Source: Cellulomonas sp. | Lineage (GTDB): Bacteria > Actinomycetota > Actinomycetes > Actinomycetales > Cellulomonadaceae | Direction: 5' to 3' | NCBI RefSeq assembly: GCF_015234515.1 | Contig: NZ_JADGMY010000026.1 | Location: forward strand, 62,001-126,000 | DNA length: 64,000 nucleotides | Part shown: in pieces, positions 39,380 through 48,400 of the stretch | Layout: the number at the start of each line of letters is the position of its first letter | Numbering within the stretch: the first letter of the stretch is position 1 | Made by a program: the position numbers and the translations under genes | The notes under the pieces: generated by a model | The model's input: the letters and a program-made list of their open reading frames with translations, nothing else | The model's database searches: none | What the model was told of the DNA's origin: nothing

Positions 39380-40483
39380 ATGACGACGTGGTCGATCCGT
39401 GAGCTCCCCGTGCCGACGTCCCTCGACTCCCCCGGCGCGTGGCTGCTGCACGGCATGGTGGACGCCCAGAACGAGGCGATCCGCGAGGCGTGGGGCAGCG
39501 ACGACTTCGCGACCACGGCGCGCCGCGCGCTGTCGCAGCTGGAGCACCAGGTCGACACCCGGCGCGTGCGGCTCGTCGCCGTCGACGAGGCCACGGACGG
39601 CGCCGACCCCGGCCGCGTCCTGGGCTTCGCGCGGCTGGACCTGCCGCTCGCGGACAACACCCACACGGGCTGGCTGGACCTGGGCGTGCGGCCCGGGCAC
39701 CGAGGGCGTGGCATCGGCGACGCGCTGCACACCGCGGCGTGCGACGCGGCCCGCGCCGAGGGGCGCACGCGCCTGATGACGGAGACCGAGCAGGCCGTCG
39801 AGCCGCCCCCGGGGCCCCAGACGCTGGCCGCGCCCACCGGCGAGGGGCTCGTGTCCGGCACCGACGTTCCGGTGCGGTTCGCGCTCGCGCGCGGGTGGAC
39901 CCTCGAGCAGGTCGCGCGCCACTCGCGCCTCACGCTGCCGCTCGACCTCGCCGACCTCGAGGAGCACCGCGCCCGCGCCGCCGCGGCCGCGGGCCCCGAC
40001 TACCGCCCGGTGACGTGGGTCGACGCGACGCCCGAGCACTGGGCCGAGCAGATGGCCCTGCTGCACGTCAGCATGAGCACCGACGAGCCGTCCGGGGCGC
40101 TCGACGTCGAGCAGGAGGTGTGGGACGCGGCCCGCGTGCTGCGGGACGATGCGCAGACGCTCAGCCGCGACGAGCACCTGCTGACCACGGCGGTCGAGCA
40201 CGTGTCGTCGGGCCGGCTCGTCGCGTACTCGCAGCTGATGATCCCGCCGCACACCGACGAGTTCGTCTGGCAGGAGGACACGCTGGTCGCCCGTGAGCAC
40301 CGCGGCCACCGGCTCGGCATGCTCGTCAAGGCGGTCCAGCTGCAGCGGCTCGTGGACGAGCGGCCGTCGGTGCGCCGCATCAGCACGTGGAACGCCGAGG
40401 AGAACCGCTGGATGCTCGCCATCAACATCGCCCTGGGCTTCCGGCCCGCGGGCGGCAGCGGGGTGTGGCAGCGCAGCCTGTGA
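39380..40483 (+). CDS. Tandem GNAT-domain acetyltransferase
   Basis: A 367-residue protein with two GNAT domains, common in actinobacteria. The first has ALDQ-like entry and WLDLGVRPGHRGRGIGDALHTAACDAARAEGRTRL (motif A: RGRGIG). The second has DEFVWQEDTLVAREHRGHRLGMLVKAVQLQRL (motif A: RGHRLG) and STWNAEENRWMLAINIALGFRPAG (motif B). The pattern resembles EryM/mycothiol-synthase-like double GNATs, but the acceptor is unknown. ATG 39380 has AGGAG only two bases upstream, so the exact start is uncertain. Confidence 0.85.
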   Translation: MTTWSIRELPVPTSLDSPGAWLLHGMVDAQNEAIREAWGSDDFATTARRALSQLEHQVDTRRVRLVAVDEATDGADPGRVLGFARLDLPLADNTHTGWLDLGVRPGHRGRGIGDALHTAACDAARAEGRTRLMTETEQAVEPPPGPQTLAAPTGEGLVSGTDVPVRFALARGWTLEQVARHSRLTLPLDLADLEEHRARAAAAAGPDYRPVTWVDATPEHWAEQMALLHVSMSTDEPSGALDVEQEVWDAARVLRDDAQTLSRDEHLLTTAVEHVSSGRLVAYSQLMIPPHTDEFVWQEDTLVAREHRGHRLGMLVKAVQLQRLVDERPSVRRISTWNAEENRWMLAINIALGFRPAGGSGVWQRSL

Positions 40484-40492
40484 GCCGGGGGG

Positions 40493-41254
40493 TCAGTGCG
40501 TGGACGCCGTCGGGTGCCCCAGCGCCCACCAGCCCGACCAGCGCCGCCGCGCCTCGCTGAGCACCTCGTCGTCCAGGCCGTACGTGGACAGCGTCGCGTC
40601 GACGGTGCCGTGCGGCGGCCGCTCGACCGCGGGGCGGATCACGAGGACGAGCAGCGACTGCGCGATGCCGTGCAGGTGGATCCCCACCTGGTGATCGCCC
40701 TTGTAGAACACCGTGCCGCCGACGCGGGACCCGTCGGGGCGCGTCGCCTCGACGTGACCGCGGACCGGCAGGCCCCGCACGCCGTGCAGGCCCGCGCGGA
40801 ACAGCAGCGGGTCGCTGCGCGTGCCGGCGTCCATGCCGTGCGACACGAGCGTCACGCGGTCCTGGCCCGGGTGGACGCCGAGCGCGAACGCGAGCTGGTG
40901 GACGAACTGGATCCAGCCCTCGTCCATCTCGTCGAAGACCCCGTCGAACGTCGACAGCCCGTCGTGGCTGGGCCGCGTCACCACGACGTGCGTGCGGGCG
41001 GGCTCGTCGTCGCGGGCCGTGACGGTCAGCCGGTCGTGGTTGCGCCACACCAGCGAGCGCGTCGTGCGGCCGTCGGTGTGGTCGTGCACCTCGCGCACGT
41101 CGTCGACGAAGATCTCGCGGATCTCCGCGTCCAGCCCGTCGTAGTCCCAGCCGAACCACCTGCGGACGAGGCGCGGGTCACGCAGGTGCTCCCACACGGT
41201 GGCGACGGGGGACTTGATGTCGACGGAGACGACCTCACGACGCTCGAGGGTCAT
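40493..41254 (-). CDS. SRPBCC (AHSA1/START-like) protein
   Basis: A 253-residue protein. The N-terminal domain is of the AHSA1 type: REVVSVDIKSPVATVWEHLRDPRLVRRWFGWDYDGLDAEIREIFVDDVRE, then RTHVVVTRPSHDG. An acidic, aromatic stretch WIQFVHQLAFALGVHPGQDRV precedes a C-terminal segment repeating SRPBCC-like strands. Such proteins bind small hydrophobic ligands or interact with Hsp90-like partners; the ligand is unknown. I chose ATG 41254 with GAGGTG upstream, over a longer poorly coding frame starting at 41365. Confidence 0.8.
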   Translation of the reverse strand: MTLERREVVSVDIKSPVATVWEHLRDPRLVRRWFGWDYDGLDAEIREIFVDDVREVHDHTDGRTTRSLVWRNHDRLTVTARDDEPARTHVVVTRPSHDGLSTFDGVFDEMDEGWIQFVHQLAFALGVHPGQDRVTLVSHGMDAGTRSDPLLFRAGLHGVRGLPVRGHVEATRPDGSRVGGTVFYKGDHQVGIHLHGIAQSLLVLVIRPAVERPPHGTVDATLSTYGLDDEVLSEARRRWSGWWALGHPTASTH

Positions 41255-41309
41255 GCCGTTCACCTCGCTGCTCTCGGTGGGCGGGACTGCCCTGTCCCGT
41301 GCCACGACG

Positions 41310-42386
41310 TTAGCCGGGCAGCCCCGCGACCGCAGCGGGATCGACGCGCAGCGCCACGCGCGCACCGGGCGCGCACGTCCACCCGGCGGGCGCGAGGGCG
41401 CTCACGCGTCCGACCCCGTCGACGTCGACGACGACCTCGGTGCGCCCGCGCCGCGAGCGCTGCACCTCGACGACCCCTGTGACGCCCCCGCCGACGCCCC
41501 CGGGCAGGGCGTCCGGGGGCAGGCCCGGCGTGACGACGAACGCGCCCGCCGCGAGCGCGAGCACCCCGCCGGCCGGCAGCAGCGCGACGCCGGCGTCACG
41601 CGCCGCGTCGACCAGAGCGCGCACGGCCGTCGGCACGTCCGCGCCGGCCGCCGGCACGTCGACGAACGCCTCGTACCCGAGGAACTCCGCGACGCGCCGG
41701 GACGCCGGCCGCGCCCACAGCGCACCGGGCGCGGCGACCTGCAGCAGCCGGCCCGCGTCCATCACGGCGACGCGGTCGGCGACGGCGAACGCCTCGTCCT
41801 GGTCGTGCGTGACGAACAGCGCGGTCGTGCCCGTGGCCACCAGGACGTCCCGCAGGTCGAGCGCGAGCCGCTCGCGCAGGGCGCGGTCGAGCGCGGACAG
41901 CGGCTCGTCGAGCAGCAGCAGGCGGGGCCGGGGTGCCAGCGCGCGCGCCAGGGCGACGCGCTGCCGCTCGCCGCCGGACAGCGTCGCGACGTCCCGGCGC
42001 TGGGTGCCGGGCAGCCCGACGAGGTCGAGCAGCTCGGCGACGCGGGCCTCGCGCGCCGCGCGGTCACGCCGCTCGGGCAGGCCGTACGCGACGTTGCCGG
42101 CGACGTCCCGGTGCGCGAAGAGCTGCCCGTCCTGGAACAGCAGGCCGAACCCGCGGCGGTGCACGGGCACGTCGACGACCGACACGCCGTCCCACGCGAC
42201 GTCGCCGCCGCCCAGCGGCTCGAGCCCCGCGACGGCACGCAGCAGCGAGGACTTGCCGCACCCCGACGGCCCGAGCAGGGCCACGACCTCCCCGGTCGGC
42301 ACGGTGAGGTCCACGCCGTCGACGGCCGCCCCCGCCGCACCCGCGTACCGCACGACGACGTCGGCGACCTGCAAACCGTCGCTCAC
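41310..42386 (-). CDS. thiQ: Thiamine ABC importer, ATP-binding subunit
   Basis: A 358-residue ABC ATPase with a C-terminal TOBE-like domain. Motifs: Walker A LLGPSGCGKSS, Q-loop FQDGQLFAHRDVAGNVAYGLPERRD, signature LSGGERQRVALARAL, Walker B RLLLLDEPLSALD, and switch His in FVTHDQDEAFAVADRV. The Cys at the Walker A/Q-loop region resembles iron/spermidine/thiamine-type importers, and the operon context plus the upstream TPP riboswitch indicates thiamine or its phosphates. The GTG at 42386 overlaps the permease stop by 4 nt; GTG 42389 is an alternative. GGAGG lies six bases upstream. Confidence 0.88.
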   Translation of the reverse strand: MSDGLQVADVVVRYAGAAGAAVDGVDLTVPTGEVVALLGPSGCGKSSLLRAVAGLEPLGGGDVAWDGVSVVDVPVHRRGFGLLFQDGQLFAHRDVAGNVAYGLPERRDRAAREARVAELLDLVGLPGTQRRDVATLSGGERQRVALARALAPRPRLLLLDEPLSALDRALRERLALDLRDVLVATGTTALFVTHDQDEAFAVADRVAVMDAGRLLQVAAPGALWARPASRRVAEFLGYEAFVDVPAAGADVPTAVRALVDAARDAGVALLPAGGVLALAAGAFVVTPGLPPDALPGGVGGGVTGVVEVQRSRRGRTEVVVDVDGVGRVSALAPAGWTCAPGARVALRVDPAAVAGLPG

Positions 42387-44125
42387 CACGCACCTCCGAT
42401 CCCCGGGCGGCGCAGCCGCTCGCACACGGCCACGACACCCGCGGTCAGGGCGGCCAGCAGCACGGACGCCGCGAGCGCGGCCCCGTAGTTCTCGGCGCCG
42501 GGGCGGCCCAGCAGCCGGAAGATGACGACCGGCAGCGTCGGCTCCTGCGGGCGCGCGAGGAACGACGTGGCACCGAACTCCCCCAGCGACACCGCGAAGG
42601 CGAACCCGAGCGCGAGGCCCACGGCCCGCACGGCGACCGCGAGGTCCACGGTGCGCAGCACCCGGCCGGGCGCGGCGCCGAGCGTCGCGGCGACCTCCCG
42701 CTGGCGCGGGTCGATGGCGCGCAGCACGGGCAGCACGGTGCGCACGACGAGCGGCACGGCGACGACCGCCTGCGCGACCGCGACCAGCACGGGTGAGGCG
42801 CGCAGGTCCACCGGCAGGCCCAGCGGCGCGTCCATGGACACGAGGAACCCGAACCCGACGGTCACGGCCGACACCCCGAGCGGCAGCATGAACAGCGCGT
42901 CGAGCCCGGCGACGGCGCGGCGGGCCGACGCGCGGCGGGGGCGCCGCGACACGACGAGCGCGACGAGCCCGCCGACGACCAGGGCGATGAGCGTCGCGTC
43001 GACGGCGGTGCGCACCGACGTGCCGGCGGCCTGCCACGCGGACACCGCCAGCGTGTCCTGCGGCACGCCCAGCGCGGCGTAGTTGTCGAGCCCCCAGCCG
43101 CGCGGCGTGCGCAGGGAGCGGACCACGAGGTTGAGCAGCGGCAGCGCGAGCAGGCCGCCCACGGTCACGACGGTCACGACGACGGCCACGACGTCGAGCG
43201 GCTCGCGCAGGTGGACCGGGCGGGTGGTCACGGTCGGCGCGCCGAGCGTCAGCGCGCGCTCCGTGCGGGCACGCGCACGGCCGGCGAGCGCGAGGGCACC
43301 GACCACGACGACGACCTGCACGACCGACAGCACGGCCGCGGCCCGCAGGTCGAGGAACTGGGTGGTCTGGATCCAGATCTCCGTCTCGACCGTGCCGTAC
43401 CGGCGCCCGCCGAGCACCAGGACGGTCCCGAACGCCGTCGCGCAGAACAGGAAGACGAGCGACGCGGCCGACGCGATCGCGGGGCCCAGCGCGGGCAGGG
43501 TGACGGTCCGCAGCACGCGCCACGGGGACGCCCCGAGCGCCCGGGCCGCCTGCTCGGCGCGGGGGTCGAGGCGCTCCCACATGCCGCCGACCGTGCGCAC
43601 CACGACCGCGTAGTTGAAGAACACGAGCGCCAGGACGATCGCGGCGAACGTGCCGTCCAGGCCCAGCCCGCCGAGCAGCCCGCCGTCGACCAGCAGCGAG
43701 CGGAACGCGACACCGACCACGACCGTGGGCAGCACGAACGGCACGGTGACGAACGCGCGCAGCGCGCCGCGCCCGCGGAACCGGCAGCGGTACAGCAGGT
43801 ACGCGCCCGGGACACCGAGCAGCACGGCACCGGCCGTGCCGAGCGCGGCCTGCGCGAGCGTCTGGCCGACGACGCGCCACGTGCGCGGGCGCGCGAACAC
43901 GTCGCCGAACCCGCCCAGGTCGAGGCGGCCGTCGGTGAGGAACCCCCGCCCGACGATCTCCAGGACGGGCCAGACGAAGAACGCCGTGAGGAACAGCAGC
44001 GGCACCCCGGCCGCGAGCGCCCACCCCGTCCGGCCCGGCCAGCGCCGCGGCCGGCGCGCCGACGGCCCCACCGCGGGCTGAGCGGCAGGGTGCGCGGCGG
44101 GCCGGTCGGCGAGCGCGGTCGGCAC
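42383..44125 (-). CDS. thiP: Thiamine ABC importer, fused permease
   Basis: A 580-residue permease that fuses two six-helix halves, as in ThiP. The first EAA-type loop is EQAARALGASPWRVLRTVTLPALGPAI (near 190) and the second REVAATLGAAPGRVLRTVDLAVAVRAVG (near 490), both matching EAA-x3-G consensus, which contact the ATPase. Membrane helices extend throughout, beginning at WALAAGVPLLFLTAFFVWPVLEIVG. It begins 2 bp after the substrate-binding gene and ends overlapping thiQ by 4 nt. The operon is under the TPP riboswitch, so expression should fall when thiamine pyrophosphate is plentiful. Confidence 0.9.
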   Translation of the reverse strand: MPTALADRPAAHPAAQPAVGPSARRPRRWPGRTGWALAAGVPLLFLTAFFVWPVLEIVGRGFLTDGRLDLGGFGDVFARPRTWRVVGQTLAQAALGTAGAVLLGVPGAYLLYRCRFRGRGALRAFVTVPFVLPTVVVGVAFRSLLVDGGLLGGLGLDGTFAAIVLALVFFNYAVVVRTVGGMWERLDPRAEQAARALGASPWRVLRTVTLPALGPAIASAASLVFLFCATAFGTVLVLGGRRYGTVETEIWIQTTQFLDLRAAAVLSVVQVVVVVGALALAGRARARTERALTLGAPTVTTRPVHLREPLDVVAVVVTVVTVGGLLALPLLNLVVRSLRTPRGWGLDNYAALGVPQDTLAVSAWQAAGTSVRTAVDATLIALVVGGLVALVVSRRPRRASARRAVAGLDALFMLPLGVSAVTVGFGFLVSMDAPLGLPVDLRASPVLVAVAQAVVAVPLVVRTVLPVLRAIDPRQREVAATLGAAPGRVLRTVDLAVAVRAVGLALGFAFAVSLGEFGATSFLARPQEPTLPVVIFRLLGRPGAENYGAALAASVLLAALTAGVVAVCERLRRPGIGGAW

Positions 44126-44127
44126 GG

Positions 44128-45228
44128 TCAGCCGATCACCGTGTCGGACCACTGCGTGAGCCAGCGCTCCCGGTGGGTGGCGACGTCCGCGGGTGCGACG
44201 TCGAACGGCGCGTCCGCGAGCGGCGCCCAGCGCGTCCACTCGTCGGGCAGCTCGACGGCCGAGCTCACGGGGTACATGTACATCGACACCGGGATGTCGG
44301 CCTGGACCTCGTCGGACAGCAGGAAGTCGAGGAGCTGCGCGGCGCCGTCGGGGTTGGCCGCCCCGGACAGCACCCCGGCGTACTCGACCTGCCGGAAGCA
44401 CGTGTCGAGCAGCGCGCGCGTCGTGGGCTCGTCGCCGCCCTCGGGGACCGTGAACGGCGGGGACGACGCGTACGACACGACCACGGGACGCGGCCCGTCG
44501 CCGCCGCCGGCGGTGAAGTCCGTGTAGTACGCCTCGGTCCAGCCGTCGGCGACCTGCACGCCGTTGTCGCGCAGGCCGGCCCAGTAGTCGACCCAGCCCT
44601 CCTCCCCGAACGCGCCGACGGTCGCGAGCAGGAAGCCCAGGCCCGGGGAGGACGTCACGGGGTCCGGCACGACCACGAGGTCGCGGTACGCCGGGTCGAG
44701 CAGCGAGTCCAGGGTCGTCGGCTCGGGCACGCCGCGCTCCGCGAACCACGCGGTGTCGACGTTGAGGCACACGTCGCCCAGGTCGATCGCGGTCAGCGCG
44801 CCGGCGTCGTCGCCCGGCACGGCGTGCGCGGCCGCGTCGGACGCCGCGGGCGCGGTGAGGTCGGACGCGACCACGACGCCCTCGTCGAGCGCGCGCGACG
44901 CGAACGCGTTGTCGATGCCGTAGACGAGGTCGCCCAGCGGCGCGTCCTTGGTGAGGACGAGCTGGTTGACCAGCGCGCCGGAGTCGGCCTGCTGCACGAC
45001 CTGCACGTCCAGCCCGCTCTCCTCCTCGAACTGCTCGAGCAGGCCCTCGGAGAGGGCGAACGACTCGTGGGTCACGAGCGTCACGGTCCCGGCGCCGCCG
45101 CCGGTCGCCTCGGGCGTCCCACCGCCGGTGGCGGAGCACGCGGTCAGCGTCACGAGCGCCGCGCACGTCGCCGCACCGAGCGCGGTGCGGCGGGCGTGCG
45201 GGGACCTACGGGGGCTCTGGGTGGCCAT
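44128..45228 (-). CDS. thiB: Thiamine-binding lipoprotein
   Basis: A 366-residue periplasmic-type binding protein. The signal peptide ends in the lipobox LTAC, with Cys31 as the likely lipidation site, so the protein is anchored outside the membrane. The body begins GTVTLVTHESFALSEGLLEQFEEESGLDVQVVQQADSGALVNQLVLTKDAPLGDLVYGIDNAFASRAL, the ThiB/TbpA pattern with the strand-helix hinge. It delivers thiamine, TMP or TPP to the permease. I chose ATG 45228 (GGAGG 10-11 nt upstream); ATG 45252 would also work but lacks a clear ribosome-binding site. Confidence 0.9.
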   Translation of the reverse strand: MATQSPRRSPHARRTALGAATCAALVTLTACSATGGGTPEATGGGAGTVTLVTHESFALSEGLLEQFEEESGLDVQVVQQADSGALVNQLVLTKDAPLGDLVYGIDNAFASRALDEGVVVASDLTAPAASDAAAHAVPGDDAGALTAIDLGDVCLNVDTAWFAERGVPEPTTLDSLLDPAYRDLVVVPDPVTSSPGLGFLLATVGAFGEEGWVDYWAGLRDNGVQVADGWTEAYYTDFTAGGGDGPRPVVVSYASSPPFTVPEGGDEPTTRALLDTCFRQVEYAGVLSGAANPDGAAQLLDFLLSDEVQADIPVSMYMYPVSSAVELPDEWTRWAPLADAPFDVAPADVATHRERWLTQWSDTVIG

Positions 45229-45260
45229 GTGGTCGTCGTCCTCCGTCGTCATCGGAGGGG

Positions 45261-45309
45261 TCCCGTGCTCCTCGCCCCGTGGCGCAGCCACGGGGCGAGG
45301 AGCACGGGA
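45261..45309 (-). terminator. Perfect 23-bp hairpin between TPP riboswitch and thiB
   Basis: Bases 45261-45283 are perfectly complementary to 45287-45309 around a 3-nt loop. Reading the minus strand, it follows the riboswitch aptamer by about 12 nt and precedes the thiB start, where the expression platform is expected. No U-tract follows. It may be the riboswitch's terminator or a downstream attenuator. Confidence 0.75.
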
Positions 45310-45321
45310 GGAGAGAAAGCC

Positions 45322-45427
45322 CGACTCCCTACGCCGGTATCACCCGGATCAGGTTCGAGGGTCTGCGGTGGTCCGCACTCTCAGCGTCCGTCCCACCGTC
45401 ACCGGCGGGACGACGCTCCCCTGTCGT
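45322..45427 (-). promoter_or_regulatory. TPP riboswitch (THI element)
   Basis: On the minus strand the aptamer contains the hallmark GGGGAGC start (near 45422), the core CTGAGAGTG (45384 down), and ACCTGATCCGGGTGATACC (45354 down), the last part of the pyrophosphate/pyrimidine sensors, closing with GCGTAGGGA. These are the conserved THI-box bases. It sits directly upstream of the thiamine transport operon and would switch it off when TPP is bound. Confidence 0.93.
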
Positions 45428-45456
45428 TCGCGACGATCCTAGCCTCCGCTCCGCCC

Positions 45457-48400
45457 TCAGACGCTGTGCCGTCCGCGGCCACGCCGCGCCGTGAGCACGG
45501 CACCCGCACCGCCGGCCAGCAGGAACGCCGCGAGCAGCGCGAGCGCGGCGGACTCCGCACCCGTGACCGCCAGCGGCACCGCCCGCACGTCGGCGCGCGC
45601 CGACGCCGTGCCGGCGCCGTCGGGTGCCACGTCCTCGGCCGCACTGGCGACGGTCGCCGTGTTCGTCACCTGGGCGGGAGCGTCCCGATCGACGAGGACG
45701 TGCACGCGCACGGTCGCCTGCTCACCGACGTCGAGCCCGTCGACGGTGCACGTGACGGTCCGCCCGTCGGCGGTGCACGGGGCACCGTCGGTGGACGCCA
45801 GGCGCAGCCCGGCGGGCAGCACGTCGGTGATCGTGACCGGCCCGGGGTCGGCCGTGGGGCCCTCGTTGCTGACCGTCAGCAGGTACGTCGCCGCGGCGCC
45901 GGCCTGCAGGTGCGTCCCGTCGAGCGCCTTGCTCAGGTGCAGCGCGACCTGCGCCGGGACGTCGAGCGTGTCGTCGTCCGTGGCGCGGGCGCCCGTCGGG
46001 TCGTCGACGGACGGCGTCGCCGAGACGACCGTCGCGGTGTTGGTGACGCCCGGGTAGGCGGCGGCGGTGACGACGACGTCGACGTGCACCGGCGGGGCGG
46101 TCGTGCGCGCGTCGAGCTCGGCACGCACGCACAGCACGGGGGTGCCGCTCGCGCCGGGCGTTCCGGTCGAGCAGACCCACGCCGGGTCGGCCGACCGCAC
46201 GCCCGTCACGTCGAGCGCCGCGGGGACCAGGTCCTCGAGCGTGACGCCGCGCGCCTGCGACGGGCCGCGGTTGCCGACGACCAGGTCGAACGTGAGCGGG
46301 TCGCCGACGCGGACCGTTCCGGTGTGCGACTTGTCCAGCGTGAGGGCCGCGAGGGTCCCCGTGCCGGTCACCACGGACGACCCGTCGTTGGTCGGGTCGG
46401 GGTCGGGCGTGCCCGACGTGACGTGCGCGGTGTTGGTGACGTCACCGGTGAGCGCCTGGTCGGCGGCCACCTCGAGGTCGAGCCACACCGACGTCGCGGC
46501 CGGGAGCGTCCCGTCGAGCGCGCACTCGACGACGACCGTGCCGGTGCACGTCCACGTCGTCCCGCCGGACGACGTGACGACACCGGTCGCGGTCAGTCCC
46601 GCGGGCAGCGTGTCGTGGAGCACCACGTCGACGGCGTCCGACGGCCCGAGGTTGGTCACGCGCAGCCGGAACGTGCCCGTCGCACCCGCGACCGGCTCGG
46701 CCGTCACGGACTTGTCGAGCCGCAGGTCCGCCCGCGTCGTCGGCGTCACGGTGACGTCGTCGGTGTCGGGCTCCCCCGGGCCGATCGGGGCGGGGTCCTG
46801 CTGCGGGGTGCTGCCGGGCGTCACCGTGGCGGTGTTGGGCAGCGCGGCGGTGGTGCCCGACGCGACCACGGCGTCGACCGTGATCGCGGGCGCCGCCCCG
46901 ACCGGCAGGTCGGTCGTCCGCTCGCACGTGACCTCGGCCGCGTCGACCGTGCAGGCCCAGCCCGCACCGCTCGCCGTCACGTCCCGCACACCGGCGGGCA
47001 GCGTGTCGACGACCACCAGCGGGGTCGTCGCGTCCGCGCGGCTCGTCGACGGGCCGTGGTTGGTGACGTCGAGCCGCCACTGCACGGGCAGCCCCGCGAC
47101 CACGTCGACGGTCGGCGTCACCAGGGACTTCACGAGCCCCAGGTCCGCGATGCCGGTGACGTCGATCGTGTCGGTCGCCGTGTCCGGCAGCACGGCGTCC
47201 GCGGGCTGCGGCGTCAGGCCGGGCGTGACGGTGACCGTGTTGGTCACGTCGCCGAGCAGGTGGGGGTCGAGCAGCACGGGCACCTGGAACGTCGCCTCGG
47301 CGCCGGCGGGCAGCGTGGTGGGCCGCTCGCAGCGCACGGTGGCGTGCAGGGTGCCGCCGACGTCGACCGGTGCTCCGGCGGCGCACGTGAACCCGTCGTG
47401 GGTCAGACCGGTGGCCGCGAAGGTCACGCCGAACGGCAGGCGGTCGACGACGACGATCGGGTCGTCGGCGTCCGCGCGCGAGTCGGACGGGCCGCCGTTG
47501 CGGACCGTGACGGCCCACTGGAAGGACCGCCCCGCGACCGGGGTGGCGACGTGCGACTTGGTGACGCCGAGGTCGGCGAATGTCGTGACCACGACGTCCG
47601 CGGTCGCCGGGTCGGAGTCACCGCTGAGCGGCGACGACGCGACGGCCGAGTTGGTGAGCGTCACCGGGTCGAGGTCGGGCGCGACGCGCGTGACCAGGAC
47701 CAGGCCCGGTGCGGACGCACCGGCCGTGAGCCCTGCCGTGCCGTCGCCCAGGGTGCAGGTGACGACCTGCCCCACGGGCGCGGCGCACTCCCAGGCCGGC
47801 GCGCCGGTCGGCGTCGTGGTCGCGACCAGGCTCGTGCCGGCGGGCAGGGTGTCCGTGATCGTCACGGGCCCGGCCACGTCCGACGGCCCGTCGTTGGTGG
47901 CGACGAGCGTGAACGTCGCGTCCGCGCCGGCCCGCAGCTGCTGGCTCGCGGGCGACTTGGTGAGCGAGAGCTCGGCCGCCGTGGTCGTCGCGATGCTCGC
48001 GTCGTCCTCGTCGCTGCTCGGCCCGGTGCCGTCGACGTCGGTCGTGGTGGACGCGACGGTCGCGGTGTTGACGACCGTCGAGCCGTCCGCGACGCCCGAG
48101 CGCACGGTGGCGACCACGGTGACGGTCGGGGTCGCGCCCGGCGCGACGTCACCGAGCTCGCACCGCACCGTCTGACCCGTCACGGTGCACGCGTCCGGGT
48201 CACCCGGCACCGCCGCGCTCACCGGGGCCAGCGTGGCGGGCAGGACGTCGCGCACCACGGTCGCGGCGGCGACGGACGGACCGGCGTTGCCCACGGCGAG
48301 CGTGTACGTGACGTCGGTGCCCGCGACGACGCTGGTGGCGCCCGCGGTCTTGACGACCGCGACGTCCGCGCGGCGCACGACGTCGAGCGTGTCGGTGGCC

